From assembly GCF_002252675.1 (NCBI RefSeq), contig NZ_NQKY01000013.1:20168-84167 (forward strand): DNA of 64,000 nt, written 5' to 3'. Made by a program: the position numbers and the translations under genes. The stretch is from Synechococcus sp. BO 8801 (GTDB lineage Bacteria; Cyanobacteriota; Cyanobacteriia; PCC-6307; Cyanobiaceae). Shown in pieces: positions 1-8,139 of the stretch. Under the pieces are notes generated by a model. That model had not been told where the DNA came from. It saw only the letters and a list, made by a program, of their open reading frames with translations, and did no database searches. Position 1 is the first letter of the stretch; the number at the start of each line of letters is the position of its first letter.

Positions 1-351
1 AAGTCGATCGCGATCCGCGACCCGCGCCAGGTGATCTGGGCGATCAGCGCCCAGGTGGATCCCCAGCGGGACTTGTTCGTGCTGGAGGACACCCCCTTCG
101 ACTCGCTCGACTTCGCCAGCGAGCGGCTGGGGCTGGGCGGCCGGCTCGCCATCGACGCCACCACCAAGATCGGCCCGGAGAAACGGCACGACTGGGGCCA
201 GGCCCTGGGCCGGGATGCCGCCCTGGAGGCCCGGGTGGATCGCCGCTGGAGCGAGCTGGGCCTCGACGATCTGGGCCGGGGCGAGCCCGATCCCGCCCTG
301 TTCGGCTACACCCTGGAGCACGTGCTGGAGCGCCTCGCGGCCGGCCGCTGA
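1..351 (+). CDS. UbiD family decarboxylase, C-terminal part (5' end outside window)
   Basis: The reading frame is open from base 1 and ends at the TGA at 349-351, so only the last 116 residues are present. The conserved C-terminal UbiD pattern is visible: a WAI.AQVDP.RDL stretch, then LDFASE, then a G.LAIDATTK segment. UbiD enzymes are prenylated-FMN-dependent non-oxidative decarboxylases; in cyanobacteria they serve the decarboxylation step of plastoquinone synthesis, but the substrate cannot be decided from this fragment. The stop overlaps the ATG of the next gene by one base, which suggests co-transcription with the Rrf2 regulator. Confidence 0.85.
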   Translation, partial: KSIAIRDPRQVIWAISAQVDPQRDLFVLEDTPFDSLDFASERLGLGGRLAIDATTKIGPEKRHDWGQALGRDAALEARVDRRWSELGLDDLGRGEPDPALFGYTLEHVLERLAAGR

Positions 352-797
352 TGCTGCGCCGCAGCGGCATCTACGCCCTCAAGGCCCTGCTGGAGCTGGC
401 CCTGGATCCGCCGCGCTGGCAGTCGGTGAGCGCCCTGGCCGAGGCCCAGGACCTGCCCGGCCCGATGCTGGAGCAGCTGATGCTCAAACTGCGCCGGGCC
501 GCCCTGGTGGAGGCCCGCCGGGGCCGGCAGGGGGGCTACCGGCTGCGGCGTCCGCCCGCGGAGGTGCCCCTGGCGGCGATCCTGGCGGCAGTGGAGGCCC
601 CGGCCGGCAGCCTGATCGCCCTGGGTGAAGGGGAGGAGGACCCCCGCCCCAGCGACCGGGTGACCCGGGTGCTCAACCGCCGGCTGGTGCAGGCCCTGGA
701 GCGGGAACTGGACCAGCTCACCCTGGAGGACCTGCTCTTCGACCTGCGCAGTGCCAGGGCCGCCTTCAGCGAGTCGGGTGGCCTGCTGCTGGGCTGA
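351..797 (+). CDS. Rrf2 family transcriptional regulator
   Basis: This 148-residue protein has the Rrf2 winged-helix layout: an N-terminal helix with YALKALLELA, a recognition region SALAEAQDLPGPMLEQL followed by LRRAALVEARRG, and the wing G.QGGYRL. The three cysteines that hold an Fe-S cluster in IscR/NsrR-type members are absent; the protein has no cysteine at all, so a cluster-free Rrf2 (CymR-like in that respect) is more likely. It begins on the UbiD stop codon (TGATG arrangement). Its last 32 bases overlap the 3' end of the convergent methyltransferase gene. Target genes are unknown. Confidence 0.8.
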   Translation: MLRRSGIYALKALLELALDPPRWQSVSALAEAQDLPGPMLEQLMLKLRRAALVEARRGRQGGYRLRRPPAEVPLAAILAAVEAPAGSLIALGEGEEDPRPSDRVTRVLNRRLVQALERELDQLTLEDLLFDLRSARAAFSESGGLLLG

Positions 798-1551
798 GGC
801 CGGCCACACCGATGAACATGACGGCCAGGTCCTGGTCGAAGCCCACCTGGAAACCGCCGGTGCGGCGGTAGTGGATCAGCCGGCCGAGGGTGCGCAGCGG
901 ACCGCGGCCGAACAGGTCCATGCCCCGCATCGTGATGGCGCTGAAGCCGCTGGCCTCCAGCCAGCGCCGCAGCTCCGCCGGGGGCACGAACCGCCGCCAG
1001 TCGTGGACGCCGGCAGGGATCAGCCGCAACAGCGTCTCCAGCAGCCAGATCATGGTGAGCCTGGAGCGGAAGGTGCGGTTGATGGTGTCGAAGCAGACCG
1101 TTCCTCCGGGGGTGAGCACCCTGGCGATCTCGGCGATCACCGCCTCGGGCCAATCCACATGCTCCAGCACATCGACGCAGACCACCACATCGAAGCTGCC
1201 GGCGGCGAAGGGAAGCTCTTCGGCGATACCCACCTGATAGGCGATCTCCAGACCCGAGGTGGCCGCATGGCTGCGGGCCGCCGCGATGCAGGGGGCGGAG
1301 CGGTCGATGCCCGTGACAAGGGCGCCCCGACGGGCCAGGAATTCGCAGGTGTAGCCACCGCCGCAACCCACATCCAGAACCCGCAGATTCCGCCAGTCGG
1401 AAACGAACTGATCGAAGAAGAGAAAGCGAAGCGGATTGAGTTGGCTGAGGGGAAAGATCGTCGCCGACTCTTCCCACCAGCAGGCCGCCTGCTGATCGTA
1501 GAATGCAAGATTGTTGCGCAGCAAGGTGACGGCAAGGTCGGTCTCGATCAT
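766..1551 (-). CDS. Class I SAM-dependent methyltransferase, UbiG-like
   Basis: The product is 261 residues. It has motif I LDVGCGGGYT, an acidic residue at the end of strand 2 (GID), and a motif like VVVCVDVLEHVDWPEA, followed by RVLTPGG, the arrangement of UbiG-type O-methyltransferases (Methyltransf_11/23 fold). The ATG at 1549-1551 is preferred because only beyond it does the sequence look like protein. The gene overlaps the start of the divergent glycosyltransferase by about 26-41 bp and the Rrf2 gene tail by 32 bp. UbiG-like enzymes methylate quinone precursors, but cyanobacteria do not make ubiquinone, so the substrate is unknown. Confidence 0.8.
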   Translation of the reverse strand: MIETDLAVTLLRNNLAFYDQQAACWWEESATIFPLSQLNPLRFLFFDQFVSDWRNLRVLDVGCGGGYTCEFLARRGALVTGIDRSAPCIAAARSHAATSGLEIAYQVGIAEELPFAAGSFDVVVCVDVLEHVDWPEAVIAEIARVLTPGGTVCFDTINRTFRSRLTMIWLLETLLRLIPAGVHDWRRFVPPAELRRWLEASGFSAITMRGMDLFGRGPLRTLGRLIHYRRTGGFQVGFDQDLAVMFIGVAGLSPAAGHPTR

Positions 1552-2269
1552 TATCCCGACCCTCAACGAAGCCGGCCATCTTGGGCGCACCCTGCAGCAG
1601 CTGGAGGTCCTCGATCCGGCGGCCGCCGAAGTGATCGTGGTGGATGGCGGCAGCACCGACGCCACCCTGGCCAGGGCCCACGTGCACGGCTGCCGCGTGA
1701 TCCGTTCGCGACGGCCGGGGCGGGCGGTGCAGATGAACCAAGGGGCGGCGGCGGCCCGCGGCGAGATCCTCTGCTTCCTCCATGCCGACACCCTGGTCCC
1801 CTCGGATCTGGTGCAGCTGGTGAGGGCCACCCTGGCCGACCCGACCATCAGCGGCGGCGGCTTCCTGGCCCTGATGCGGGGCGGTGACCGCACCCGCTGG
1901 GGCGTGAGCCTGCACAACGCCCTCAAGACCCACTACGCGGCCCTGCTGTTCCGGCCCCACCGCTATCTGCTGAACGGCTTCCGGGTCCTGTTCGGCGACC
2001 AGGCGATGTTCTGCCGCCGCAGCGACTTCGTGCGCTGCGGCGGCTTCGACGAGCGCCTGCCGATCATGGAGGACGCCGATCTCTGCACCCGGCTGGGCCG
2101 GCTGGGCCGCATCCGGCAGCTCAACCGGGTGGTGGAGACCTCCGACCGCCGGGTGGCGCGCTGGGGCTCCTGGAAAGCCACCGGCATTTACCTGGCGATC
2201 GGCCTGCTCTGGGGCCTGGGGGTGCCGGCAGCGCGGCTGAAGCGCATGTACGGCGAGATCCGGGATTGA
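1511..2269 (+). CDS. TIGR04283 family glycosyltransferase (GT2 fold)
   Basis: A compact GT2 enzyme of up to 252 residues: SIIIPTLNEAGHLGRTL at the N-terminus, VVDGGSTD, the motif GRAVQMNQGA, then CFLHADT and FGDQAMFCRR with IMEDADL. The GRA.QMN.GA plus FLHADT combination is typical of the TIGR04283 family, named for a link with arsenosugar synthesis; that link is family knowledge and not shown here. The TTG at 1511 gives the longest frame; the GTG at 1526 is an equally good start and shortens the overlap with the divergent methyltransferase. The C-terminal hydrophobic stretch around residues 222-238 may touch the membrane. Confidence 0.85.
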   Translation: MLRSKVTARSVSIIIPTLNEAGHLGRTLQQLEVLDPAAAEVIVVDGGSTDATLARAHVHGCRVIRSRRPGRAVQMNQGAAAARGEILCFLHADTLVPSDLVQLVRATLADPTISGGGFLALMRGGDRTRWGVSLHNALKTHYAALLFRPHRYLLNGFRVLFGDQAMFCRRSDFVRCGGFDERLPIMEDADLCTRLGRLGRIRQLNRVVETSDRRVARWGSWKATGIYLAIGLLWGLGVPAARLKRMYGEIRD

Positions 2270-2300
2270 GGCTCAGCGTCTGGCGGCCGGTGACTGACGC

Positions 2301-2987
2301 TCAGCCGTTGAGGGCCCAGTCGTAGGGGAGCCAGGCGATGCGGACGTCGGCCGGCAGATCCAGGTCCGGCCGGTGGCGGCCCACGTAGGCGGCGATCGAG
2401 GGGGCCTCCGCCAGGAAGTCCCGGCGATACCACTGGAAGATCCGGCTGCAGTGCAGGGTGCGGCGGGCCGGTTCGAAGCGCAGCTTCAGCGGGTTTCCCA
2501 GGAACCGGCGGGCGTCCTCTTCCAGCTGCGCCGCGATCCGCTCGGGGCGATAGGCCTCCGGCCGCAGCAGGGGGCAGCCCCTGGCGGCGCAGACCAGGGC
2601 GAAATGGAGGCGGGGGTCAGCGAAGCGGGGCCGCAGCAGGCCGTGCTCGATCCGATCGAGGCTGAGGGACTGCCCCTGCAGGGTGATCACCGGCCGGGAG
2701 AAGAAGGCCAGGAACGCCGGCCAGTTGGGCACCCCGGCGACGCTGGGGCGGATCGAGGCCAGCGGCAAGCGGGCCAGCACCTGGCGGATCACCAGGGCGT
2801 TGTAGAGGTTGATCCAGAGGGCGAACGCCTCGGGCCCGGCGCCGGGATCCGGATCGAAGGGGCGCTGCGCCGCCAGCCAGCCCTCCAGCTCCTCCGCGCC
2901 CTGCCGTTGCCAGGCGGCGTAATCCACCCGGCCCTCCCCATCGACATGGCGGCGCAGCAGGCCATCCCAGACGGCGACGTCGATCAT
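2301..2987 (-). CDS. DUF547 domain-containing protein
   Basis: This 228-residue protein shows the DUF547 signature: an ALWINLYNALVIRQVL stretch near residue 56, FFSRPVITL, and LHFALVCAARGCPLLRPEAY near residue 127. DUF547 proteins are widespread in cyanobacteria and plants, with no agreed biochemical role. No signal peptide is visible from the ATG at 2987. The gene lies tail to tail with the glycosyltransferase and is followed on the other strand by the small DUF2605 gene, with about 100 bp between the two starts. Confidence 0.85.
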   Translation of the reverse strand: MIDVAVWDGLLRRHVDGEGRVDYAAWQRQGAEELEGWLAAQRPFDPDPGAGPEAFALWINLYNALVIRQVLARLPLASIRPSVAGVPNWPAFLAFFSRPVITLQGQSLSLDRIEHGLLRPRFADPRLHFALVCAARGCPLLRPEAYRPERIAAQLEEDARRFLGNPLKLRFEPARRTLHCSRIFQWYRRDFLAEAPSIAAYVGRHRPDLDLPADVRIAWLPYDWALNG

Positions 2988-3083
2988 GGGGCGACCCGTT
3001 CGGGCCCCATCGTTCCACGGCCTTGCCCGGGGGCTGGTGATCCGCACCCGAACGGTCGGGGAGGGGATTCCTAGGCTGAAGCG

Positions 3084-3413
3084 ATGGCTCCCGCCCCCTC
3101 CCTCCCTGATCCCACCGGCCCCCTGCTGGAGGAGATCCTGGTGCCGCTGCTGCAGGACTACGCCGAGTCCTTCGATCGCGGCCTTCTGCTGCTCGACCAC
3201 TGCCCGGAGACGGTGCTGTCCCTGGCCGACCAGCACCAGCTGCGGGTGCGGCTCGACGAAGCGCGCCGGTCCCTGGCGGCGGCGCGGGCCCTGCGGGCCG
3301 CCGCCCCCAGCCCCATGGGCCTGGCCATGGAGACGATCACCCCCTGGCACCGGCTGGTGGTGGAGGTCTGGAGCCTGTCGGCCAGGCTGCGGGCCGTCGG
3401 CATCCGCCCCTGA
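3084..3413 (+). CDS. DUF2605 family small protein
   Basis: A 109-residue protein with LLEEILVPLLQDY near the N-terminus, a helical middle ([19 protein letters not shown]) and a conserved end containing ITPWHRLVVEVW. This order matches DUF2605, a cyanobacteria-specific family of about 100 residues without known function. It is probably all helical and soluble. It sits 66 bp upstream of aroA on the same strand. Confidence 0.7.
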   Translation: MAPAPSLPDPTGPLLEEILVPLLQDYAESFDRGLLLLDHCPETVLSLADQHQLRVRLDEARRSLAAARALRAAAPSPMGLAMETITPWHRLVVEVWSLSARLRAVGIRP

Positions 3414-3479
3414 CTGAGGGCCCTGGCTGAGGACCCTGGCCGTGGGCCCTGAACCGGCCGCTCCATAGGATCGCTCCAG

Positions 3480-4841
3480 TTGGCGCCTCCGCTGTTGTCC
3501 TCCTCCGTGAGCGTCGATGTCAGCGCAGCCGCGTTGCCGGAGCAACTGCTTCTGAGCGCCGGCGGCAGCCTGCGGGGCCACGTGACGGTGCCCGGCGACA
3601 AATCGATCTCCCACCGCTCGCTCCTGTTCGGGGCCATCGCCGAGGGCACCACCCGCATCGAGGGGCTGCTGCCCGCCGAGGACCCCCTGAGCACCGCCGC
3701 CTGCCTGCGGGCCATGGGCGTCACGGTCTCGCCCATCGCTGACGGCCAGGTGGTGACCGTCGAGGGGGTGGGCCTGGACGGGCTGCGGGAGCCCGCCGAC
3801 GTGCTCGACTGCGGCAATTCCGGCACCACCATGCGGCTGATGCTGGGGTTGCTGGCCGGCCGGGCGGGGCGCCACTTCGTGCTCACAGGCGATGCCTCCC
3901 TACGCTCGAGGCCGATGCGCCGGGTGGGAGCCCCCCTGGCCCAGATGGGCGCCCGGATCCAGGGACGCGAGGACGGCAACCTGGCCCCCCTGGCGGTGCT
4001 GGGGCAGACCCTGCACGGCAGCGTCATCGGCACGCCGGTGGCCTCGGCCCAGGTCAAGAGCGCCCTGCTCCTGGCCGCCCTGACGGCGAACGGGCCCACC
4101 ACCGTGATCGAGCCGGCCCCCACCCGCGACCACAGCGAGCGGATGCTTCGGGCCTTCGGCGCCGACCTGGAGGTGGATGGCGACGGGGGACGGTTCATCA
4201 CCGTGCGACCCGGACCCGCCCTGCAAGGCCAGACCGTGGTGGTGCCCGGCGACATCAGCTCCGCCGCGTTCTGGCTGGTGGCGGCGGCGATCACCCCGGG
4301 GGCCGAGCTCACGGTCGAGAACGTGGGGCTCAACCCCAGCCGCACCGGCATTCTCGATGTGCTGGCCGAAATGGGCGCCCGGATCACGGTGCTCAACAGC
4401 CGTGACGTGGCCGGCGAGCCGGTGGGGGATCTGCACGTCCAGCACGGTCCGCTGCGGGCCTTCCGCATCGAAGAGCCGATGATCCCCCGCCTGGTGGATG
4501 AGATCCCCGTGCTGGCGGTGGCGGCCTGCTGTGCCGAAGGGGTGAGCCGCATCAGCGGCGCGGCGGAACTGCGGGTGAAGGAGACCGACCGCCTGGCGGT
4601 GATGGCCCGCCAGCTGACGGCGATGGGGGCCCGGCTCGAGGAGCACGCCGATGGCCTCAGCATCGAAGGCCCCACGCCGCTGCACGGGGCGGAGGTGGAC
4701 AGCGAGACGGATCACCGGGTGGCGATGAGCCTGGCGGTGGCCTCCCTGGTGGCCCGGGGCGACACCCGCCTGGGGCGGGCGGAGGCGGCCGCCGTCTCCT
4801 ACCCCGGCTTCTGGGATGACCTGGCCCGCCTGCGGCACTGA
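3480..4841 (+). CDS. aroA: 3-phosphoshikimate 1-carboxyvinyltransferase (EPSP synthase)
   Basis: AroA joins phosphoenolpyruvate to shikimate-3-phosphate in the sixth step of the shikimate pathway. The 453-residue frame has the substrate loop [42 protein letters not shown] and the late motif KETDRLAVM. Length is normal for the family. The frame opens with TTG at 3480; an in-frame GTG at 3507 is an alternative start, and both lie upstream of the conserved region, which begins at about residue 24. The last 26 bp overlap the next gene, so the two are likely co-transcribed. Confidence 0.97.
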   Translation: MAPPLLSSSVSVDVSAAALPEQLLLSAGGSLRGHVTVPGDKSISHRSLLFGAIAEGTTRIEGLLPAEDPLSTAACLRAMGVTVSPIADGQVVTVEGVGLDGLREPADVLDCGNSGTTMRLMLGLLAGRAGRHFVLTGDASLRSRPMRRVGAPLAQMGARIQGREDGNLAPLAVLGQTLHGSVIGTPVASAQVKSALLLAALTANGPTTVIEPAPTRDHSERMLRAFGADLEVDGDGGRFITVRPGPALQGQTVVVPGDISSAAFWLVAAAITPGAELTVENVGLNPSRTGILDVLAEMGARITVLNSRDVAGEPVGDLHVQHGPLRAFRIEEPMIPRLVDEIPVLAVAACCAEGVSRISGAAELRVKETDRLAVMARQLTAMGARLEEHADGLSIEGPTPLHGAEVDSETDHRVAMSLAVASLVARGDTRLGRAEAAAVSYPGFWDDLARLRH

Positions 4842-5742
4842 GTCGGCAGAGCCGGAACCGGGTCCCGAGCTGCTGCCCCGGCGGGGGCGCGACGGCAGCT
4901 TCAGTCTCTACAGCCGCGGCTGCGACGAGGGCTTCCACAGTGCCGCCGGCGCCCTGCGCGAGGCCAACGAGAAGTTCGTGGTCCCGGCGGCGCTGGAGCG
5001 CTTCGCCCCGGGCCGGGAGCTGGTGGTGGCGGAGGTGGCCGTCGGCACCGGCACCAACACCGCCGCCCTGCTCGCCGCCGCCACCGCCGCCGGCCTGGAA
5101 CTGGACTGGTGGGGCCTGGACCTGGACCAGCGGCCCCTGGCCCTGGCCCTGGCGGACGCCGGCTTCCGGGGCCAGTGGCCCGCCGCGGTGATCGGCCGGC
5201 TGGAGGAGCTCAGCGGCGGCGACCGCCTGCGGCTTGGCGATGCCCGCCACCGGCTGCCGGAGCTGCTGGACACGCTGGCGGGTCGCTGCGACCTGGTGCT
5301 GCTGGATGCCTTCTCCCCGCTGCGCTGCCCCCAGCTCTGGAGCGTGGAGTTCCTGGGGCGGCTGGTGCGACTGCTGCGGCCCGACGGCCGGCTGCTCACC
5401 TACAGCTCCGCAGCGGCGGTGCGCCGCACTCTGCAGGATCTGGGCCTGCAGCTGGGAGCGATCCGGCCGCCCGCCGACGAGCCGGAACGCTGGAGCGCCG
5501 GGACGGCGGCCAGCTTCACGCCCGTGCCCGCCCATCCATCCCTGCGCCCCCTGGAGCCGTTCGAACGGGAGCACCTGGCCAGCCGCGCCGGCGTGCCCTA
5601 CCGGGACCCCACCACCACCGACACCGCCGCCGCGATCCTGGAGCGGCGCCGCCGGGAGCAGGAGCGGAGCGACGCCCCTCCGGCCCGGCTGCCGCGACGC
5701 CAGGGCCCCGGCGGACTGGGCCACGCCGAAGGGCACCGGTAG
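4816..5742 (+). CDS. MnmD-like SAM-dependent methyltransferase (tRNA wobble uridine modification family)
   Basis: The 308-residue product resembles the methyltransferase half of MnmC. It has [28 protein letters not shown], the SAM-binding stretch [11 protein letters not shown], and the catalytic-type motif LLDAFSP. In MnmC this half converts nm5U34 to mnm5U34 in tRNA; a stand-alone version (MnmD) lacks the FAD oxidase half, as here. Its ATG lies inside the end of aroA (26-bp overlap). The C-terminal 40 residues are rich in Arg and Pro and carry no recognised motif. Confidence 0.8.
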   Translation: MTWPACGTESAEPEPGPELLPRRGRDGSFSLYSRGCDEGFHSAAGALREANEKFVVPAALERFAPGRELVVAEVAVGTGTNTAALLAAATAAGLELDWWGLDLDQRPLALALADAGFRGQWPAAVIGRLEELSGGDRLRLGDARHRLPELLDTLAGRCDLVLLDAFSPLRCPQLWSVEFLGRLVRLLRPDGRLLTYSSAAAVRRTLQDLGLQLGAIRPPADEPERWSAGTAASFTPVPAHPSLRPLEPFEREHLASRAGVPYRDPTTTDTAAAILERRRREQERSDAPPARLPRRQGPGGLGHAEGHR

Positions 5743-5771
5743 ATTCCGGCGCAGTCACCCCGCCGCCGCCG

Positions 5772-7148
5772 ATGCTCGCCGTTGCCGTTCTGGCCGCCGG
5801 GAAAGGGACCCGCATGAAGAGTGCCCTGCCGAAGGTGCTCCAGCCCCTGGCCGGCGCCACCCTGGTGGAGCGGGTGCTGGGCAGCTGCCACCGGCTCGCC
5901 CCCGACCGCCAGCTGCTGGTGGTGGGGCACCAGGCCGATCGGGTGGAGCGCACCCTCGCCGGCATCGAGGGCCTGGAGTTCGTGCTGCAACAGCCCCAGA
6001 ACGGCACAGGCCATGCGGTGCAGCAGCTGCTCGGGCCACTGGAAGGCTTCGAGGGCGAGCTGCTGGTGCTCAACGGCGACGTGCCGCTGCTGCGGCCGGA
6101 GACCCTGGAATCCCTGCTCTCCACCCACCGGACCAGTGGCGCCGCCGTGACCCTGCTCACCGCCCGGCTGGCGGACCCCAGCGGCTACGGCCGGGTCTTC
6201 GCCGACGCGGCGGGCCAGGTGAGCGGCATCGTGGAGCATCGCGACTGCAATGCCGAGCAGCTCGCCAACACCCTCACCAATGCGGGGATCTACTGCTTCG
6301 ACTGGGCCCGGCTGGCCACCGTGCTGCCCAGCCTGAGCACCGACAACGACCAGGGCGAGCTCTATCTCACGGACACCGTGGCCCTGCTGCGGCCAGCCAT
6401 GCACATGGAGGTGGGTGACCCGGACGAGGTGGCCGGCATCAACGACCGCCAGCAGCTGGCCCACTGCGAGGCGGCGCTGCAGGACCGGCTGCGCCGCCAC
6501 TGGATGGCGGAGGGGGTGAGCTTCACCGATCCCGCCAGCTGCACCCTGTCCGAGCACACCCGCTTCGGCCGCGACGTGCTGGTGGAGCCCCAGTGCCACT
6601 TCCGTGGGGCCAGCAGCATCGGCGACGGCTGCCGCATCGGCCCCGGCTGCCTGATCGAGAACAGCCAGCTGGGCTCCGGGGTGGAGGTGATCCATTCGGT
6701 GCTGCGCGACAGCCACGTGGAACCCGGCTGCGCGATCGGCCCCTTCGCCCAGCTGCGGGCCGGCAGCCACCTGGGCGCCGACTGCCGCATCGGCAACTTC
6801 GTGGAGGTGAAGAACAGCCGGCTGGGGGAGGGCTGCAAGGCCAACCACCTCAGCTACCTGGGCGATGCCGACCTGGGCACCGAAGTGAATATCGGGGCCG
6901 GCACGATCACCGCCAACTTCGACGGGGTGCGCAAGCACCGCACCGTGATCGGCAGCGGCAGCAAGACCGGGGCCAATTCGGTGCTGGTGGCGCCGATCAC
7001 CCTCGGGGCGGGGGTGACGGTGGGGGCCGGCTCCACCCTCACCAAGGACGTGCCCGCCGGGGCCCTGGCCCTGGGCCGGGCCCGCCAGCTGGTGAAGGAG
7101 AACTGGACCCCGCTGGCGCCGCGCCAGCAGCAGGGCGTGGCGGGCTGA
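5772..7148 (+). CDS. glmU: Bifunctional N-acetylglucosamine-1-phosphate uridyltransferase / glucosamine-1-phosphate acetyltransferase
   Basis: GlmU makes UDP-GlcNAc for peptidoglycan and lipopolysaccharide. The 458-residue protein has the nucleotidyltransferase loop [20 protein letters not shown] at the N-terminus, a GTGHAVQQ segment, NGDVPLL, then after about residue 230 a left-handed beta-helix of hexapeptide repeats, with NFVEVKNS and the acetyltransferase region [13 protein letters not shown]. The ATG at 5772 is chosen because it lies nine residues before the loop, as in other GlmU proteins; the frame is open further upstream but without homologous sequence. Confidence 0.97.
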   Translation: MLAVAVLAAGKGTRMKSALPKVLQPLAGATLVERVLGSCHRLAPDRQLLVVGHQADRVERTLAGIEGLEFVLQQPQNGTGHAVQQLLGPLEGFEGELLVLNGDVPLLRPETLESLLSTHRTSGAAVTLLTARLADPSGYGRVFADAAGQVSGIVEHRDCNAEQLANTLTNAGIYCFDWARLATVLPSLSTDNDQGELYLTDTVALLRPAMHMEVGDPDEVAGINDRQQLAHCEAALQDRLRRHWMAEGVSFTDPASCTLSEHTRFGRDVLVEPQCHFRGASSIGDGCRIGPGCLIENSQLGSGVEVIHSVLRDSHVEPGCAIGPFAQLRAGSHLGADCRIGNFVEVKNSRLGEGCKANHLSYLGDADLGTEVNIGAGTITANFDGVRKHRTVIGSGSKTGANSVLVAPITLGAGVTVGAGSTLTKDVPAGALALGRARQLVKENWTPLAPRQQQGVAG

Positions 7149-7195
7149 ATCGAAAATTTCAGGCCTAATCTTGGCCCCAGAATCACCTCGCAGCC

Positions 7196-7570
7196 ATGGC
7201 CGTCAACCCCGTCATCTGGTTCGAGCTCTACGTCGACGACATGGCCCGGGCCCGGGCCTTCTACGAAGCCGTGTTCGAGGTCACCCTGGAATCCATGGGT
7301 GATACGGGCATGGAGTACTACGCCTTCCCGATGCAGGACGACAAGGTGGGGGCCGGCGGGGCCCTGGCCAAGATGGAGGGCATGGCCCCGGGCGGTGGTG
7401 GTGGCACCTTGATCTATTTCCACTGCGACGACTGCGCCGTGGAGGAGAGCCGGGTGGCGGGCGCCGGCGGCACCGTGATCAAGCCGAAGATGTCGATCGG
7501 CGCCTACGGCTTCATGAGCCTGGTGCTCGACACCGAAGGCAACACGATCGGGCTCCACTCCCAGGCGTGA
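7196..7570 (+). CDS. VOC (glyoxalase/bleomycin-resistance fold) family protein
   Basis: A 124-residue single-domain VOC protein: WFELYVDDMARARAFYEAVF at the N-terminus, and near the end GFMSLVLDTEGNTIGLHSQ, the usual first and last strands of the two beta-alpha-beta-beta-beta modules. Members bind a metal and act on small molecules, or only bind ligands. Neither the substrate nor an enzyme activity can be named. Its TGA overlaps the GTG of the TspO-like gene (GTGA), so the two are translationally linked. Confidence 0.85.
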   Translation: MAVNPVIWFELYVDDMARARAFYEAVFEVTLESMGDTGMEYYAFPMQDDKVGAGGALAKMEGMAPGGGGGTLIYFHCDDCAVEESRVAGAGGTVIKPKMSIGAYGFMSLVLDTEGNTIGLHSQA

Positions 7571-8139
7571 GCGCCTCGGCCCCGGCACCACGCTTCCGCT
7601 GGTGGCACGGCGCCGCGATCCTGTTGGCCGCCAATGCCGTCAGTTTCTGGCCAGCGGGCGTGCTGGGTGACGCCGCCTTCTACACCAGCTTCCGCCTGCC
7701 CCCCTACGCCCCGCCCGACTGGCTGTTCGCGCCCCTGTGGCTGGTGCTGAACATCACCTCCCTGGTGGCCCTGGCGCGGGTGGCCAACCTCCATCCGGAG
7801 GACGGTGCCGGCCGGCTCCAGGGGGACACGGCCGGCCGGCGCCGGGGGCTGGTGCTGGTCTCGGAAGCGGTGGGCTGGCTGCTGTTCGCCGTGTTCACCA
7901 CGTTCTTCTTCTGGCTGCACAGCCCGGTGCTGGCGGCCGCGGACACGGTGGCGGGCCTGCTGGTGGCGGTGGTGAGCGTGGCGGCGGCGGCCAGCCTGGA
8001 TCGCCCCGCCGCCGGACTGATCGGCCTGCGGCTGCTGTGGCTGCTGCTGGCCAGTGCCGTGGCGGTGAGCGTGGCCCTGCACAACCCCGACCCGTTCCTG
8101 TCAGCCGCCCCGGCGCCAGGTGTGGAAGCGCTCCAGTAG
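7567..8139 (+). CDS. TspO/MBR family membrane protein
   Basis: The 190-residue product has about five hydrophobic helices and the TspO-type loop PPYAPPDWLFAPLWLVLN. TspO proteins are membrane proteins linked to tetrapyrrole binding and stress responses. Compared with the usual 150-160 residues it has an extra loop of about 20 residues (HPEDGAGRLQGDTAGRRRG) after the second helix and a short C-terminal tail. The start GTG overlaps the VOC stop. The last 39 bp overlap the 3' end of the convergent reductase gene. The family call is good; function is inferred only at the family level. Confidence 0.75.
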   Translation: MSASAPAPRFRWWHGAAILLAANAVSFWPAGVLGDAAFYTSFRLPPYAPPDWLFAPLWLVLNITSLVALARVANLHPEDGAGRLQGDTAGRRRGLVLVSEAVGWLLFAVFTTFFFWLHSPVLAAADTVAGLLVAVVSVAAAASLDRPAAGLIGLRLLWLLLASAVAVSVALHNPDPFLSAAPAPGVEALQ

